Assembly (NCBI GenBank): GCA_963791325.1
Contig: CAWBRU010000007.1
Location: 109,525 to 173,524, forward strand
DNA from: JBEVJK01 sp963791325
GTDB taxonomy: Bacteria; Pseudomonadota; Alphaproteobacteria; Rhizobiales; Rhizobiaceae
Length of the DNA stretch: 64,000 bases
Direction: 5' to 3'
Within the stretch, counting starts at the first letter, position 1; every line of letters starts with the position of its first letter. The notes under the pieces are model-generated. The model did not search any database. It was given only the letters and a program-made list of their open reading frames with translations, and was not told the origin of the DNA. The position numbers and the translations under genes were made by a program. This document shows, in pieces, positions 18,571 to 26,407 of this stretch.

Positions 18571-20121
18571 ATGGCCGCGGCCCCGGCCGAACTCGCCCAG
18601 GCGATGGTGACGGCGCCGACCGCGCCAGCCGATTGGCTGGTCGTGGCGCCGGTGATCGTGCCGATGGCGGTCGGAGCCCTGCTTCTGACGCTGCGCGCCG
18701 ACACCCGCGTCCAGCCGGTGCTGGCGCTGACCGGGCTGGCGGTGCTGGTGCTGCTCGAGACCGCTTTGCTCGCCCGCATCGCGGTTCACGGCCCGGTGGC
18801 GATGACCATGGGCGGCTGGCTGCCGCCGTTCGGCATCAGCTTCGTCGGCGATCTCACCGGCGCGCTGTTTGTCTTGGCGGCCGGGCTGGTGGCGCTGGTC
18901 GCTGCGGCGAGCGCGGCCGGCGCGATCGACGCCGGCGGTCGCCGCTGGGGCACTTTCCCCTTTCTGCTGCTGATGGTGGCCGGCGTCGACGGCGCCTTCC
19001 TCACCGGCGACATCTTCAACCTCTATGTCTGGTTCGAGGTGTTCCTGATCGCCTCCTTCGGGCTGCTGATCCTCGACGGCACGCGGGCCCAGATCGCCGC
19101 GGCGAGCAAATATGCCGTGCTCAATCTCATCGCCACCACCCTGTTCCTTGTCGCCACCGGCCTCGCCTACGGCGCCTTCGGCACCCTCAACATGGCCGAC
19201 ATCGCCCGCAAGGCGCCGGCGCTCGCCGCGGCCGCGCCGCTGAAATCGCTGGCAGCGCTCTACCTGCTCGCCTTTGCCATGAAGGCCGCGGCCTTTCCGC
19301 TGAACTTCTGGCTGCCGGCGTCCTATCACACCCCGCGCATCGCCATCGCCGCACTGTTCGGCGGGCTGTTGACCAAGGTCGGCATCTACGCACTGCTGCG
19401 CGTGCTGGTCATGCTCCTGCCCGCCGAGCGCGCCGCGCTCTCCGGCCTGATCGGCTGGATCGCGGCCGCGACCATGATCCTCGGCATCCTCGGCGCGCTC
19501 GCCGAGACCGATATTCGCCGGCTGTTCGGCTTCGTCATCATCTCGGGCGTCGGCGTGATGCTCGCCGGCGTCGCCTTGGGCACGCCGCACGGCCTTGCCG
19601 GCACCATCGTCTATGCGCTGCACTCGATGCTGTCGATCGCCGCGCTCTACCTGCTCGCCGGGGCGATGCGCGATGCCGGCGGCAGCTTCTCGCTCGCTGC
19701 GCTGGGCGGCCTCGGCAGCGCCCGGCCGCAGCTTGCCGCGGCAGCGCTGCTGCTCAGCCTGGCCGCCGCCGGCCTGCCGCCCGGCTCCGGTCTCTGGCCG
19801 AAGGTGATGCTGGTCAACGCCGCGCTGCAGGCCGGCGCCGGCTGGCTCGCCGCGGCGATCCTGGCAAGCGGATTGCTGACCACCTTGGCGTTCGGCCGCG
19901 TCTTCCTCCTCGCCTTCTGGCGCGACCCTCCCGCACCGCTGCCGGCCGGCGCCGCCGACGGCCGCGGCAGTAGCGAGATCGCGCTGTTGGTGCTGATGGT
20001 GCCGATCCTGGCGATCGGCCTCTACCCCGAGCCGCTCATCAGGCTTGCCGGCACGGCCGCCGCCGGGCTGGTCGATCCGGGGGGCTACATCGCCACCGTG
20101 TTTCCGGGAGAACCGCGCTGA
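18571..20121 (+). CDS. mrpD: Mrp antiporter subunit D
   Basis: 516 residues, NuoN/NuoM-like proton-translocating subunit. Conserved blocks are DIFNLYVWFEVFLIASFGLL, KAAAFPLNFWLPASYHTPRI and LAETDIRRLFGFVIISGVGV. Two bases separate it from mrpC. The start is ATG 18571. Confidence 0.92.
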   Translation: MAAAPAELAQAMVTAPTAPADWLVVAPVIVPMAVGALLLTLRADTRVQPVLALTGLAVLVLLETALLARIAVHGPVAMTMGGWLPPFGISFVGDLTGALFVLAAGLVALVAAASAAGAIDAGGRRWGTFPFLLLMVAGVDGAFLTGDIFNLYVWFEVFLIASFGLLILDGTRAQIAAASKYAVLNLIATTLFLVATGLAYGAFGTLNMADIARKAPALAAAAPLKSLAALYLLAFAMKAAAFPLNFWLPASYHTPRIAIAALFGGLLTKVGIYALLRVLVMLLPAERAALSGLIGWIAAATMILGILGALAETDIRRLFGFVIISGVGVMLAGVALGTPHGLAGTIVYALHSMLSIAALYLLAGAMRDAGGSFSLAALGGLGSARPQLAAAALLLSLAAAGLPPGSGLWPKVMLVNAALQAGAGWLAAAILASGLLTTLAFGRVFLLAFWRDPPAPLPAGAADGRGSSEIALLVLMVPILAIGLYPEPLIRLAGTAAAGLVDPGGYIATVFPGEPR

Positions 20122-20591
20122 ACACCACCTTCTTCAACATCGTCCTGGCGCTGATCTGGTCAGCGGTGACCGGCTCGTTCTCGCTCGCCAATCTCCTGCT
20201 CGGCCTGGCGCTCGGGGGCCTGGCGCTGTTCCTGGTCCGCGACAGCCTCGGCGCCGGCGGCTCGTTCCTCAGAACCCGGCGGGCGGCGGCGCTGCTTGCC
20301 CTGTTCGTCGAAGAGCTGGTGCGCTCGGCCTGGCGGGTCGCGGTGCTGGTGCTGTCGCCGCGCCTGGTGGTCAGGCCCGGCATCCTCGCCTACCCGCTGA
20401 CGGTCGACCGCGACATCGAGATCACGCTGTTGGCCAATCTGATCACGCTGACCCCCGGCACGCTGTCGGTCGACGTCTCCGACGACCGCCGCACCTTGTT
20501 CGTCCACGCGCTCGACTGCGCCGATCCGGAGCGCACCGTAGCCGAGATCCGCGCCGCCTTCGAGCGGCGCATCCTGGAGGCGCTCAGATGA
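20118..20591 (+). CDS. mrpE: Mrp antiporter subunit E, probable CTG start
   Basis: About 157 residues. The family N-terminal helix (TTFFNIVLALIWSAVTGSFS) begins upstream of the first GTG (20166). No ATG, GTG or TTG exists in frame between the mrpD stop and that helix. A CTG at 20118 overlaps the mrpD stop as CTGA, mirroring the coupling elsewhere in the operon, so CTG initiation is likely. Later segments (VDRDIEITLLANLITLTPGT) are the MnhE hallmark. Membrane subunit needed for complex assembly and activity. Confidence 0.85.
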   Translation: MNTTFFNIVLALIWSAVTGSFSLANLLLGLALGGLALFLVRDSLGAGGSFLRTRRAAALLALFVEELVRSAWRVAVLVLSPRLVVRPGILAYPLTVDRDIEITLLANLITLTPGTLSVDVSDDRRTLFVHALDCADPERTVAEIRAAFERRILEALR

Positions 20592-20914
20592 CCGGCTCGG
20601 CCTTCCTCGCCGCCACCAGTTCGGTGGCCCTGGTGACGCTGTCCGCCGCCCTGTTGCTGGCCACCTGGCGGGTGATCCGCGGGCCGACGCTGCCCGACCG
20701 GGTGCTGGCGCTCGACACGCTGGTGGCGGTGTCGATCGGCTTCATCGCCGCCGTCGGCATCCGCACCGGCTTTGCCCTCTACCTCGACATCGCCATTGCG
20801 CTCGGCCTGGTCGGCTTCCTGGCGACCGTCGCTTTCGCCCGCTTCATCCTGGCGCGCGGCCGCCCGCCGGCCGATTCGCCCGGCCCCGCCCCCGCCGAGG
20901 AGGTCAAGCCGTGA
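20588..20914 (+). CDS. mrpF: Mrp antiporter subunit F
   Basis: 108 residues, three helices, MnhF signature VIRGPTLPDRVLALDTLVAV. ATGA overlap with mrpE. The C-terminus is Pro-rich (PADSPGPAPAEEVKP), longer than the minimal family core. Confidence 0.92.
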   Translation: MTGSAFLAATSSVALVTLSAALLLATWRVIRGPTLPDRVLALDTLVAVSIGFIAAVGIRTGFALYLDIAIALGLVGFLATVAFARFILARGRPPADSPGPAPAEEVKP

Positions 20915-21279
20915 TCCTGTTGCTGCGCGACGTGATCGCCGGCGTCCTGCTCCTGGTCGGCGCGTTTTTCTCGCTGGCCGCGGTGATCGGCCTGATTCGG
21001 CTGCCCGACCTGTTCAGCCGCATGCACGCCGCTTCCAAGGCCGGCACCATGGGCTCGTGCGTGATGCTACTGGCGCTCGCCGTCGCCGCAGCCGACCCGG
21101 CCATCGCCACCCGGGCTTTGGCCGGCGTGCTGTTTTTCATGCTTACCGCGCCGCTTTCTGCCCATCTCCTTGCAAAAGCTGCGTATTCCGCCGGCTATCG
21201 GCTGTGGAGCGGATCGGTTCGCGACGACATGCAACAAGCATATCACCCGACGGAACAAAGACCTGCAAGGCAAAAGTAA
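20911..21279 (+). CDS. mrpG: Mrp antiporter subunit G
   Basis: 122 residues, last gene of the operon. MnhG signature IGLIRLPDLFSRMHAASKAG. GTG start overlaps the mrpF stop (GTGA). The tail after the third helix (about 25 polar residues) is unremarkable. No strong terminator is visible before the mucR promoter region. Confidence 0.92.
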   Translation: MILLLRDVIAGVLLLVGAFFSLAAVIGLIRLPDLFSRMHAASKAGTMGSCVMLLALAVAAADPAIATRALAGVLFFMLTAPLSAHLLAKAAYSAGYRLWSGSVRDDMQQAYHPTEQRPARQK

Positions 21280-21434
21280 TATCAGCGCAAGCTGATGGAA
21301 GTTCCTGCACGGACCTCGGGCTGACCTTACGTGAACTCGTGCTGATAGATCTTTCGCAGCGTGGTCGAGAGTCAGCAACGCAAGTCCACAGACCGGCCCC
21401 GCGACAATCTTTTGCCGTTGGTAACTTTTGCCAA

Positions 21435-21463
21435 TTGACTTGCAATACTGATGGCCCCATTTA
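21435..21463 (+). promoter_or_regulatory. Candidate sigma-70-type promoter of mucR
   Basis: TTGACT (21435-21440), a 17-base spacer, then CATTTA (21458-21463), about 100 bases upstream of mucR in an AT-richer stretch. The long leader leaves room for the autoregulatory binding known for MucR/Ros proteins. Confidence 0.45.
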
Positions 21464-21563
21464 AGCCATGCGATCGTGATGGTCATAGCGCCTGATCGCC
21501 TGAAACCCCGGAACTCGAATATCGGGGACAGTTGGACTTCGTTGAATTTTTGGGGCCTTAAAG

Positions 21564-21989
21564 ATGGATATCTCTGAAACACCTACCAAGAACAGCGACA
21601 TGCTGATCGAACTCACGGCCGATGTCGTGGCCGCCTATGTCAGCAACAACCCAGTGCCGGTCGGTGAGCTGCCGAACCTGATCGCCGACGTCCATGCCGC
21701 CCTAGGTCGCGTCGGCGGGGCCAGCGAACAGCCCCCGGCCGACAAGCAGAAGCCGGCTATCAACCCGAAAAAGTCGGTGCACGAGGACTACATCGTCTGC
21801 CTCGAGGACGGCAAGAAATTCAAGTCGCTGAAACGCCACTTGATGACCCACTACGGTCTGACCCCCGACCAGTATCGCGACAAATGGGGGCTCGATGCGA
21901 GCTACCCGATGGTGGCGCCGAACTATGCCGCCGCCCGCTCGCAGCTGGCCAAGAAGATGGGGCTCGGCCGCAAGCGCAAGGGACGCTGA
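21564..21989 (+). CDS. mucR: MucR/Ros family zinc-finger transcriptional regulator
   Basis: 141 residues, full family length. DNA-binding protein that globally controls exopolysaccharide, motility and symbiosis or virulence genes in rhizobia and Brucella. The N-terminal oligomerisation half (LTADVVAAYVSNNPVPVGEL) precedes the prokaryotic zinc finger: Cys79-x2-Asp82-x9-His92-x3-His96 within CLEDGKKFKSLKRHLMTHYG, followed by LTPDQYRDKWGL. It is monocistronic. A 283-base leader after mrpG holds a plausible promoter. Confidence 0.93.
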   Translation: MDISETPTKNSDMLIELTADVVAAYVSNNPVPVGELPNLIADVHAALGRVGGASEQPPADKQKPAINPKKSVHEDYIVCLEDGKKFKSLKRHLMTHYGLTPDQYRDKWGLDASYPMVAPNYAAARSQLAKKMGLGRKRKGR

Positions 21990-22127
21990 GCCGCCCCGCC
22001 GGCATCCGTCGCAGCCCGCCACGCGCTTCCGGCGCGCGGCAGCATTCGGCAAGGTCGGTGGCGGCCGCCTTGCCAGCTGCGCCCTGCTTGCGGCACGCAC
22101 GCAGGTGCGGCCGCTCCGCTCGTGCAA

Positions 22128-22262
22128 TTCCAGGAAGTGAAAACGGTTGTCCGCCGAAATGAAGTGAAAACGATTGTCCGCCCGAATTGCGGATGACAAT
22201 GGCTTGGAGCGGTGCACCGAGAGCGGTGCACCGATTGGAAGAAAAGGTGATCCGCTCCAAGT
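22128..22262 (+). repeat. RIME-like element with internal duplication
   Basis: GCAATTCCAGGAAGTGAAAA followed by a core ACGGTTGTCCGCC, then a second near-copy (GAAGTGAAAACGATTGTCCG) and GAATTGC. The right half also appears doubled (GAGCGGTGCACCGA twice) before GGTGATCCGCTCC. The rest of 21990-22336 shows no gene. Confidence 0.7.
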
Positions 22263-22336
22263 GACTCGGCGGAGAGCACCCGCACGGTGATGAGTCCGGG
22301 ATCGGATGCACGCAACAAATCCGGAGGGGCTCGGCG

Positions 22337-22726
22337 GTGACCGTCGAGCTCAAGCTGTTGGCGTTCGGCACGGCCCTCGGGCTGGTGCAGATCGTCTTGG
22401 CCGCACATGCCGCCAGCCGGCAGCGCGGCTATCTCTGGACCGCAGGGTCGCGCGATGAGGCCGTTCCGCCATTGACCGGGCTGGCCGGCTGATTGCAGCG
22501 GGCGCTGCGGAATTTTCTCGAGACCTTTCCGCTGTTCGCGGCAGCAATCCTGATTGCCCATGCCGCGGACAAACACGGCTGGCTGACGCAATGGGGGGCT
22601 CAGCTCTACCTCTGGGTCCGCATCGCCTGCCTTTTGTCCTATGCCGCGGGGATCTTCCTGCTGCGCTCGGTTCTGTGGAACGTGGCCACTCTCGGCATCA
22701 TCATGATCCTTGCGGCGCTCCCCTGA
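22337..22726 (+). pseudogene. MAPEG family membrane protein, in-frame stop
   Basis: Reads as a full MAPEG-type protein (about 129 residues, four helices) from GTG 22337 with GGAGG upstream. Codon 52 is TGA (22490-22492), between LTGLAG and LQRALRNFLETFPLFAAAIL. The MAPEG family normally has Arg here (LAGRLQRALRNF), so a CGA-to-TGA change explains the stop. The frame is otherwise open to 22726. Either a fresh nonsense mutation or a base-call error. Confidence 0.75.
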
Positions 22727-22732
22727 AGTGAA

Positions 22733-22830
22733 TCACTGCTTCGGCGAATCAGTGCTCCCCTCTAAGTCGTTTTTTTCCGCATTTCCGGACGGAAAACCGT
22801 TTCCGCCTTTCCTGGATTTGCTCTCGGCGG
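22733..22830 (-). repeat. RIME-like element, reverse orientation
   Basis: Reads in reverse order: GAATCAGTGCTCCCCTC, a T-run linker, CCGGACGGAAAACCG, then CCTGGATTTGCTC. It supplies the last roughly 30 codons of the gene on the minus strand. Confidence 0.75.
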
Positions 22831-23185
22831 ATCGCTGCGCGCGCTCAAAGTTTTGCCGCGCCTGCAATGCGGCCGGCTTTTCGGCTTCCCCGCCGCCCGT
22901 CCGATCGCAGCTGTTCCGGCCGGCGAGCAGGTCGTAGGCCTGCTTCAGCGCAATGTGGCGGTTGAGGTCGTAGGACCAGTGCCGCCGCTGGCCCTTGAGC
23001 CGTTCGCGCTCCAGCCGGCGCTTCACCCGCACCAGGATCGCCGCCCGCGCAGCGCCGCGGCTCTCGACCGCGCTTTCCAGATCGATGCCCGTCAACAGTC
23101 GGAATGCGGCGGTTTGCCGGGCCCGGCCCTGCGCCTCATCCCGCGTCTTTCGGAACGCTTCGATCTCTTCCGCCCACCCCGCCAT
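22733..23185 (-). CDS. Conserved hypothetical protein with repeat-derived C-terminus
   Basis: About 150 residues. The second ATG (23185) has GGGAGG at the better spacing. The body (GWAEEIEAFRKTRDEAQGRA; AFRLLTGIDLESAV; RRLERERLKGQRRHWSYDLN, then RHIALKQAYDLL) is a pattern seen in rhizobial hypothetical proteins. The last 30 residues (from SKSRKGGNGFPSG onward) are encoded by a RIME-like repeat and are probably not ancestral. No known domain. Confidence 0.65.
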   Translation of the reverse strand: MAGWAEEIEAFRKTRDEAQGRARQTAAFRLLTGIDLESAVESRGAARAAILVRVKRRLERERLKGQRRHWSYDLNRHIALKQAYDLLAGRNSCDRTGGGEAEKPAALQARQNFERAQRSAESKSRKGGNGFPSGNAEKNDLEGSTDSPKQ

Positions 23186-23342
23186 CATCGCCTCCCTGTG
23201 TCTGGCGCCGACAGTGTGCGGCAGGCGTAGCGGACGTGGACAAAATCCTCGGCTCGACGCCGGGCGGCATAGGCTTTGGCGCGGTCGCCGCGGCCTTCGA
23301 CCGGTTTTTTGTGCCGCAGACCCGAACCCTTCCCGGTCGGGC

Positions 23343-23367
23343 GGAACATAAAGCCTGCCGGAATGTT
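23343..23367 (+). promoter_or_regulatory. Candidate EcfG (general stress sigma factor) promoter
   Basis: GGAAC (23343-23347), 17 bases, GTT (23365-23367): the GGAAC-N16/17-cGTT pattern of EcfG/sigma-EcfG promoters in alphaproteobacteria. It lies 76 bases upstream of the 25-residue membrane microprotein gene. Confidence 0.5.
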
Positions 23368-23442
23368 GTTGGACTGCGCGGCGCCTGCCGGCGGCCTGCT
23401 CGGCGGGCGCATTTCATCAAGATCGTTTAGCGGGAGATTTGC

Positions 23443-23520
23443 ATGGGACGCGGAATACTTCTCTGGCTGCTTGGCGTGCCGATTCCGATCATCATTCTGT
23501 TGCTGCTGTTCATGCGCTGA
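23443..23520 (+). CDS. Single-helix membrane microprotein (25 aa)
   Basis: ATG 23443 with CGGGAG 7-12 bases upstream. The product is MGRGILLWLLGVPIP followed by a run of Ile/Leu ending LLFMR. It is essentially one membrane helix with a GVPIP kink. Very similar tiny proteins (GIxLWLLGxPIPIIIL) occur in many Hyphomicrobiales and are often missed. It is 11 bases upstream of the next membrane protein gene, so probably co-transcribed, and lies behind a candidate EcfG promoter. Confidence 0.7.
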   Translation: MGRGILLWLLGVPIPIIILLLLFMR

Positions 23521-23531
23521 GGGGTTTTTTC

Positions 23532-24470
23532 ATGGCTATTCCCGCCACAGCGGCCAATGTCGCTCCGATCGAATCGTCAAAGCCCGCGGTCTCCTGGGGG
23601 CCGATCTTCGCCGGCGCTTTTGCGGCATCGACGCTGACGGCCGTCTTGGTGCTGGTCGGTAGCGGCCTCGGGCTCACCATGGTGTCGCCGTGGGGCGGCG
23701 AGAGCGCCAGCCTGACCAGCGTCGCCGTATCGACCGCCATCTGGCTGATCGTCGTTCAGTGGCTGTCTTCGGCCGCCGGCGGCTACCTTGCCGGGCGGCT
23801 GCGCACAAAGTGGGTGGGCGTCCACACGGACGAGATCTATTTCCGCGACACCGCGCACGGCTTTCTGTCCTGGGCGCTCGCCACTTTGCTCGTCGTCGGC
23901 GTGCTGAGCTCGGCGCTGACCTCGATCGTGGGCGGCGGCGTGCAGGCCGCCTCGACCATGGTGTCGGGGATCGCGACGGGTGCCGGTGCTGCGGCGGGTG
24001 GTGCGGCCAATGCCGCAGCCGGCTCAGGCACGGGTGCCGGCACGTCGGAGGCGCTGTCCTATTTCACCGACCAGCTGTTCCGTCCCAACGATCCGGCCCG
24101 GCTGGCCGCACCCGGACCCGAGGGCGATGCGACGGCCGCCGCCCAGGCGACCCGCATCCTGACCACCAGCGCCGCTGCCGGGCAGATCAGCCCCGAGGAC
24201 AAGACCTATCTCGCCCAGCTGATCGCCGCCCGCACCGGCGTTGCTCAGCCGGATGCGGAGAAGCGCATCGACCAGGCCATGGCTGCGATCAACGACGCCA
24301 AGACCAAGGCCAAGGAAGCCGCCGATGCGGCGCGCAAGGCCGGCGCAACCTTCGCCCTGGTCAGTGCCCTGTCGCTGGTGATCGGCGCCTTCATTGCCAG
24401 CGTGGCCGCGGCCTATGGCGGCCGGCAGCGCGACGAGCAGGAAGATCTGATGGTCGTCGCCCGCCGCTGA
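23532..24470 (+). CDS. PhnA-like multi-helix membrane protein
   Basis: 312 residues. N-terminal helices SWGPIFAGAFAASTLTAVLV and TSVAVSTAIWLIVVQWLSSA with glycine-rich loops (GGYLAGRLRTKWVGVHTDE), a third helix pair, a soluble helical insert (about 195-275), and a C-terminal helix FALVSALSLVIGAFIASVAA. This is what databases tend to call a PhnA-like protein; a link to phosphonate metabolism is not supported. Context with the microprotein and the EcfG site suggests an envelope stress role. Confidence 0.7.
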   Translation: MAIPATAANVAPIESSKPAVSWGPIFAGAFAASTLTAVLVLVGSGLGLTMVSPWGGESASLTSVAVSTAIWLIVVQWLSSAAGGYLAGRLRTKWVGVHTDEIYFRDTAHGFLSWALATLLVVGVLSSALTSIVGGGVQAASTMVSGIATGAGAAAGGAANAAAGSGTGAGTSEALSYFTDQLFRPNDPARLAAPGPEGDATAAAQATRILTTSAAAGQISPEDKTYLAQLIAARTGVAQPDAEKRIDQAMAAINDAKTKAKEAADAARKAGATFALVSALSLVIGAFIASVAAAYGGRQRDEQEDLMVVARR

Positions 24471-24588
24471 GGCATTCGATCGTCCCCACCAGCACGGCCG
24501 GCCCCACCCTGGTGCGGCCGGCCTGCAATTGACCCCGCCTGCGGGCAGCCGCATAGTCGTCGCCGAACTGCCGACGGGAACGGATGCC

Positions 24589-25290
24589 ATGGCCACTGAG
24601 CCGCTCGCCTTGCCGGCCGATCGCTCCCGGCCACTCTCCTCGGGTGAGCTCGTCAACACCATGTCGCATTTCCATCGGGCCGAGATCGCCCGCATGGCCG
24701 GCTGGCGCGACCGCCTCGACCGCACCACCAATTGGGCGATCACCGTGGTCGCCGCCATGCTGTCGGTGTCGCTGTCGACTCCGACGGCCCATCACGGCGT
24801 CTTGATCTTCGCCATGGTGCTGGTCTTCCTCCTGCTTTGGATCGAGGCGCGCCGCTACCGCTTCTTCGACGTCTACCGGGCGCGGGTGCGCCAGTTCGAG
24901 CGCCACTATTTCGCGCAAATCTTCTCGCCGCAAAAAGACTTCGCCGCCAACTGGCTGCTGATCGTGGGCGAGAGCCTGCGCAATCCGCAATTCCTGATCT
25001 CGCACCGCCAGGCCTTCGTCCGGCGGCTGCGCCGCAACTACATCTTCATGTTCGACATTCTCCTGCTCGCTTGGATCCTGAAGCTGTCGACGCCGAGCCT
25101 GAGCGAGAGCGGCGGCCATCCCGGCTTCATCCGCTCCGTGCGCGAGGCGGTGCTCAGCGCCTCGCTCGGGCCGCTGCCCGGATCGCTGATCGTCGGCCTG
25201 GTGGGGCTGTTCTATCTCACCCTTTACGGCTTCATTTTCTTCTCCAGCGGCAAGGAGGGCGAACTCGCTCATGGCGACGTCCATGTCTAG
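24589..25290 (+). CDS. DUF2270 family membrane protein
   Basis: About 233 residues. Opens with a polar region and MSHFHRAEIARMAGWRDRLD, then two helices (WAITVVAAMLSVSLSTPTAH...ILIFAMVLVFLLLW), the conserved WIEARRYRFFDVYRARVRQF, and two C-terminal helices (FDILLLAWILKL; LIVGLVGLFYLTLYGFIFFS). ATG 24589 is chosen over a TTG at 24529. The stop lies inside the following RIME element. Function of the family unknown. Confidence 0.75.
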   Translation: MATEPLALPADRSRPLSSGELVNTMSHFHRAEIARMAGWRDRLDRTTNWAITVVAAMLSVSLSTPTAHHGVLIFAMVLVFLLLWIEARRYRFFDVYRARVRQFERHYFAQIFSPQKDFAANWLLIVGESLRNPQFLISHRQAFVRRLRRNYIFMFDILLLAWILKLSTPSLSESGGHPGFIRSVREAVLSASLGPLPGSLIVGLVGLFYLTLYGFIFFSSGKEGELAHGDVHV

Positions 25291-25395
25291 AGCGGATCAG
25301 CTTTTCTCCGAATCGGTGATCCGCTCCAAGTCTTTATTTTTCCGCAATTCCGGATGGAAAACCGTGTCCACCTTTGCTGGAATTGCTGGAGCCGC
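25287..25395 (-). repeat. RIME-like element, reverse orientation
   Basis: GAGCGGATCAGC...GAATCGGTGATCCGCTCC palindrome, AAGTCTTTATTTTTCCGC linker, then GCAATTCCGGATGGAAAACC to GGAATTGC. One of the best-preserved copies, with both palindromes intact. Confidence 0.85.
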
Positions 25396-25541
25396 GCAGG
25401 AACCAAGGCCGCCGCGGCGGCGTTCATTGAAGCCGACGGCGGGACGCGCGATAGGGGCAATGGTTCGGGGCGGCACACGCTCCGGGCGGTGCACCGGCAG
25501 CGAGAGCCCCGCCTTGATGTCCCGCTGAGGAGAGCCCCAAC

Positions 25542-25697
25542 ATGATGCGTCTGATCTTCCTTCTCGCCGCCGGCTACGTCGTTTACCGGGTGGTGCAGGA
25601 ATCGAGCGCTCCCGCGCCTGCCCGGGTCCGGTCACGCCCGGCCGCCCGCACGCGGCGCCCCGCGGCCTCCGCCGATGCCCCTTCCGGCGACAGCTGA
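25542..25697 (+). CDS. Small membrane protein (51 aa)
   Basis: ATG 25542: MMRLIFLLAAGYVVYRVVQE is a single N-terminal helix. A basic, Pro/Arg-rich tail ends ASADAPSGDS. Hydrophobic helix plus cationic tail is a frequent layout of small inner-membrane proteins in rhizobia. GAGAG 7-11 bases upstream is a weak ribosome binding site. Function unknown. Confidence 0.6.
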   Translation: MMRLIFLLAAGYVVYRVVQESSAPAPARVRSRPAARTRRPAASADAPSGDS

Positions 25698-25905
25698 GCC
25701 GGGCGGCGGCGCGGTCGCCGCGCCGCCTGCCGCTTGATCCAGGGTACGCGCGGCACGGCGCGCGGCGGGGTGCTTTTGTCTCTGCAGCTCACTTCTATTT
25801 AAGGTTGCATTCGCTGAGCGTGGATGGAATCTTCGGGCAGGGCTGCGAGCCTTGAAAAAAGCCATAGGCCGATCAGGCACTTGACCTAGGAATAGAATCT
25901 TTTAT

Positions 25906-25920
25906 GTTCGTTTTTTGTTC
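25906..25920 (+). promoter_or_regulatory. Candidate LexA (SOS) box overlapping a promoter
   Basis: GTTC-N7-GTTC (25906-25909 and 25917-25920) is an exact match to the alphaproteobacterial LexA box. A -35-like TTGACC lies at 25881-25886, and 16 bases later a -10-like TATGTT overlaps the box, the expected repressor position. It controls the DnaA-like gene starting at 25973. Confidence 0.6.
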
Positions 25921-25943
25921 ACAGGGAGCGCAACCGTTGATAT

Positions 25944-25980
25944 AAGGAACATATTCCTAGTAGCGAAAGGATATGTTCTT
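25944..25980 (+). promoter_or_regulatory. Inverted repeat spanning the start codon
   Basis: AAGGAACATATTCC (25944-25957) and GGATATGTTCTT (25969-25980) are near-perfect inverted arms. The second arm contains the ATG (25973) of the DnaA-like gene and the loop holds its ribosome binding site. It could be a protein operator or an mRNA hairpin masking initiation. Confidence 0.5.
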
Positions 25981-26407
25981 GCCAGCGCTCCAGGCCCACT
26001 CCCCCGCCGAGCTCCAGCCGACTGCGCAGCCGTTCGCCCCGCTGCGCCGAAGATCCGCGGCCACGCTTCGCAGCACCCGGCGCGAGGAGGAGACGATCGC
26101 GCTGTGCGAGGGCATGATCGATGTGGCGGCCGCCTTGTTCCAGGTGTCGAGCAAGGACATGCGCCGCGCCGGCCGGACCGGCCAAGGCGTCTCCCGGGTT
26201 CGGCAGATCGCCATGTACGTCACCCACATCACCCTGGGGCTGACCATGGCCGAGGTCGGCAAGGGCTTTCAGCGCGACCGCACCACGGTGCTGCACGCCT
26301 GCCACCTGGTCGAGGACATGCGCGACGACGCCGAGTTCGATGCCATCGTCGGCACGCTGGAGCGCGTGGCGGCGGCTGCGTTCGGCGGGCGGGGAGAGGG
26401 CCGATGA
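25973..26407 (+). CDS. Stand-alone DnaA domain IV-like DNA-binding protein
   Basis: 144 residues. The N-terminal 40 are Pro/Ala-rich and probably disordered. The core is the DnaA C-terminal helix-turn-helix: SRVRQIAMYVTHITLGLTMA, then EVGKGFQRDRTTVLHACHLV, in which DRTTVLHA corresponds to the DnaA-box-reading helix. No AAA+ ATPase is present, so it cannot act as an initiator alone; it may bind DnaA boxes or other operators. It overlaps the downstream DUF6456 gene by four bases (ATGA). Preceded by a LexA box and an inverted repeat. Confidence 0.8.
   Translation: MFLPALQAHSPAELQPTAQPFAPLRRRSAATLRSTRREEETIALCEGMIDVAAALFQVSSKDMRRAGRTGQGVSRVRQIAMYVTHITLGLTMAEVGKGFQRDRTTVLHACHLVEDMRDDAEFDAIVGTLERVAAAAFGGRGEGR

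Noticed and set aside
22128..22262. Repeated short palindromes considered as a CRISPR array
   Set aside because: Units are not regularly spaced, have no unique spacers and no cas genes nearby; they match the dispersed RIME-like element.
24480..24535. GGCCGGCC-rich inverted repeats after the PhnA-like gene as a terminator
   Set aside because: GGCCGGCC is self-complementary and ubiquitous in this genome; no U tract follows.
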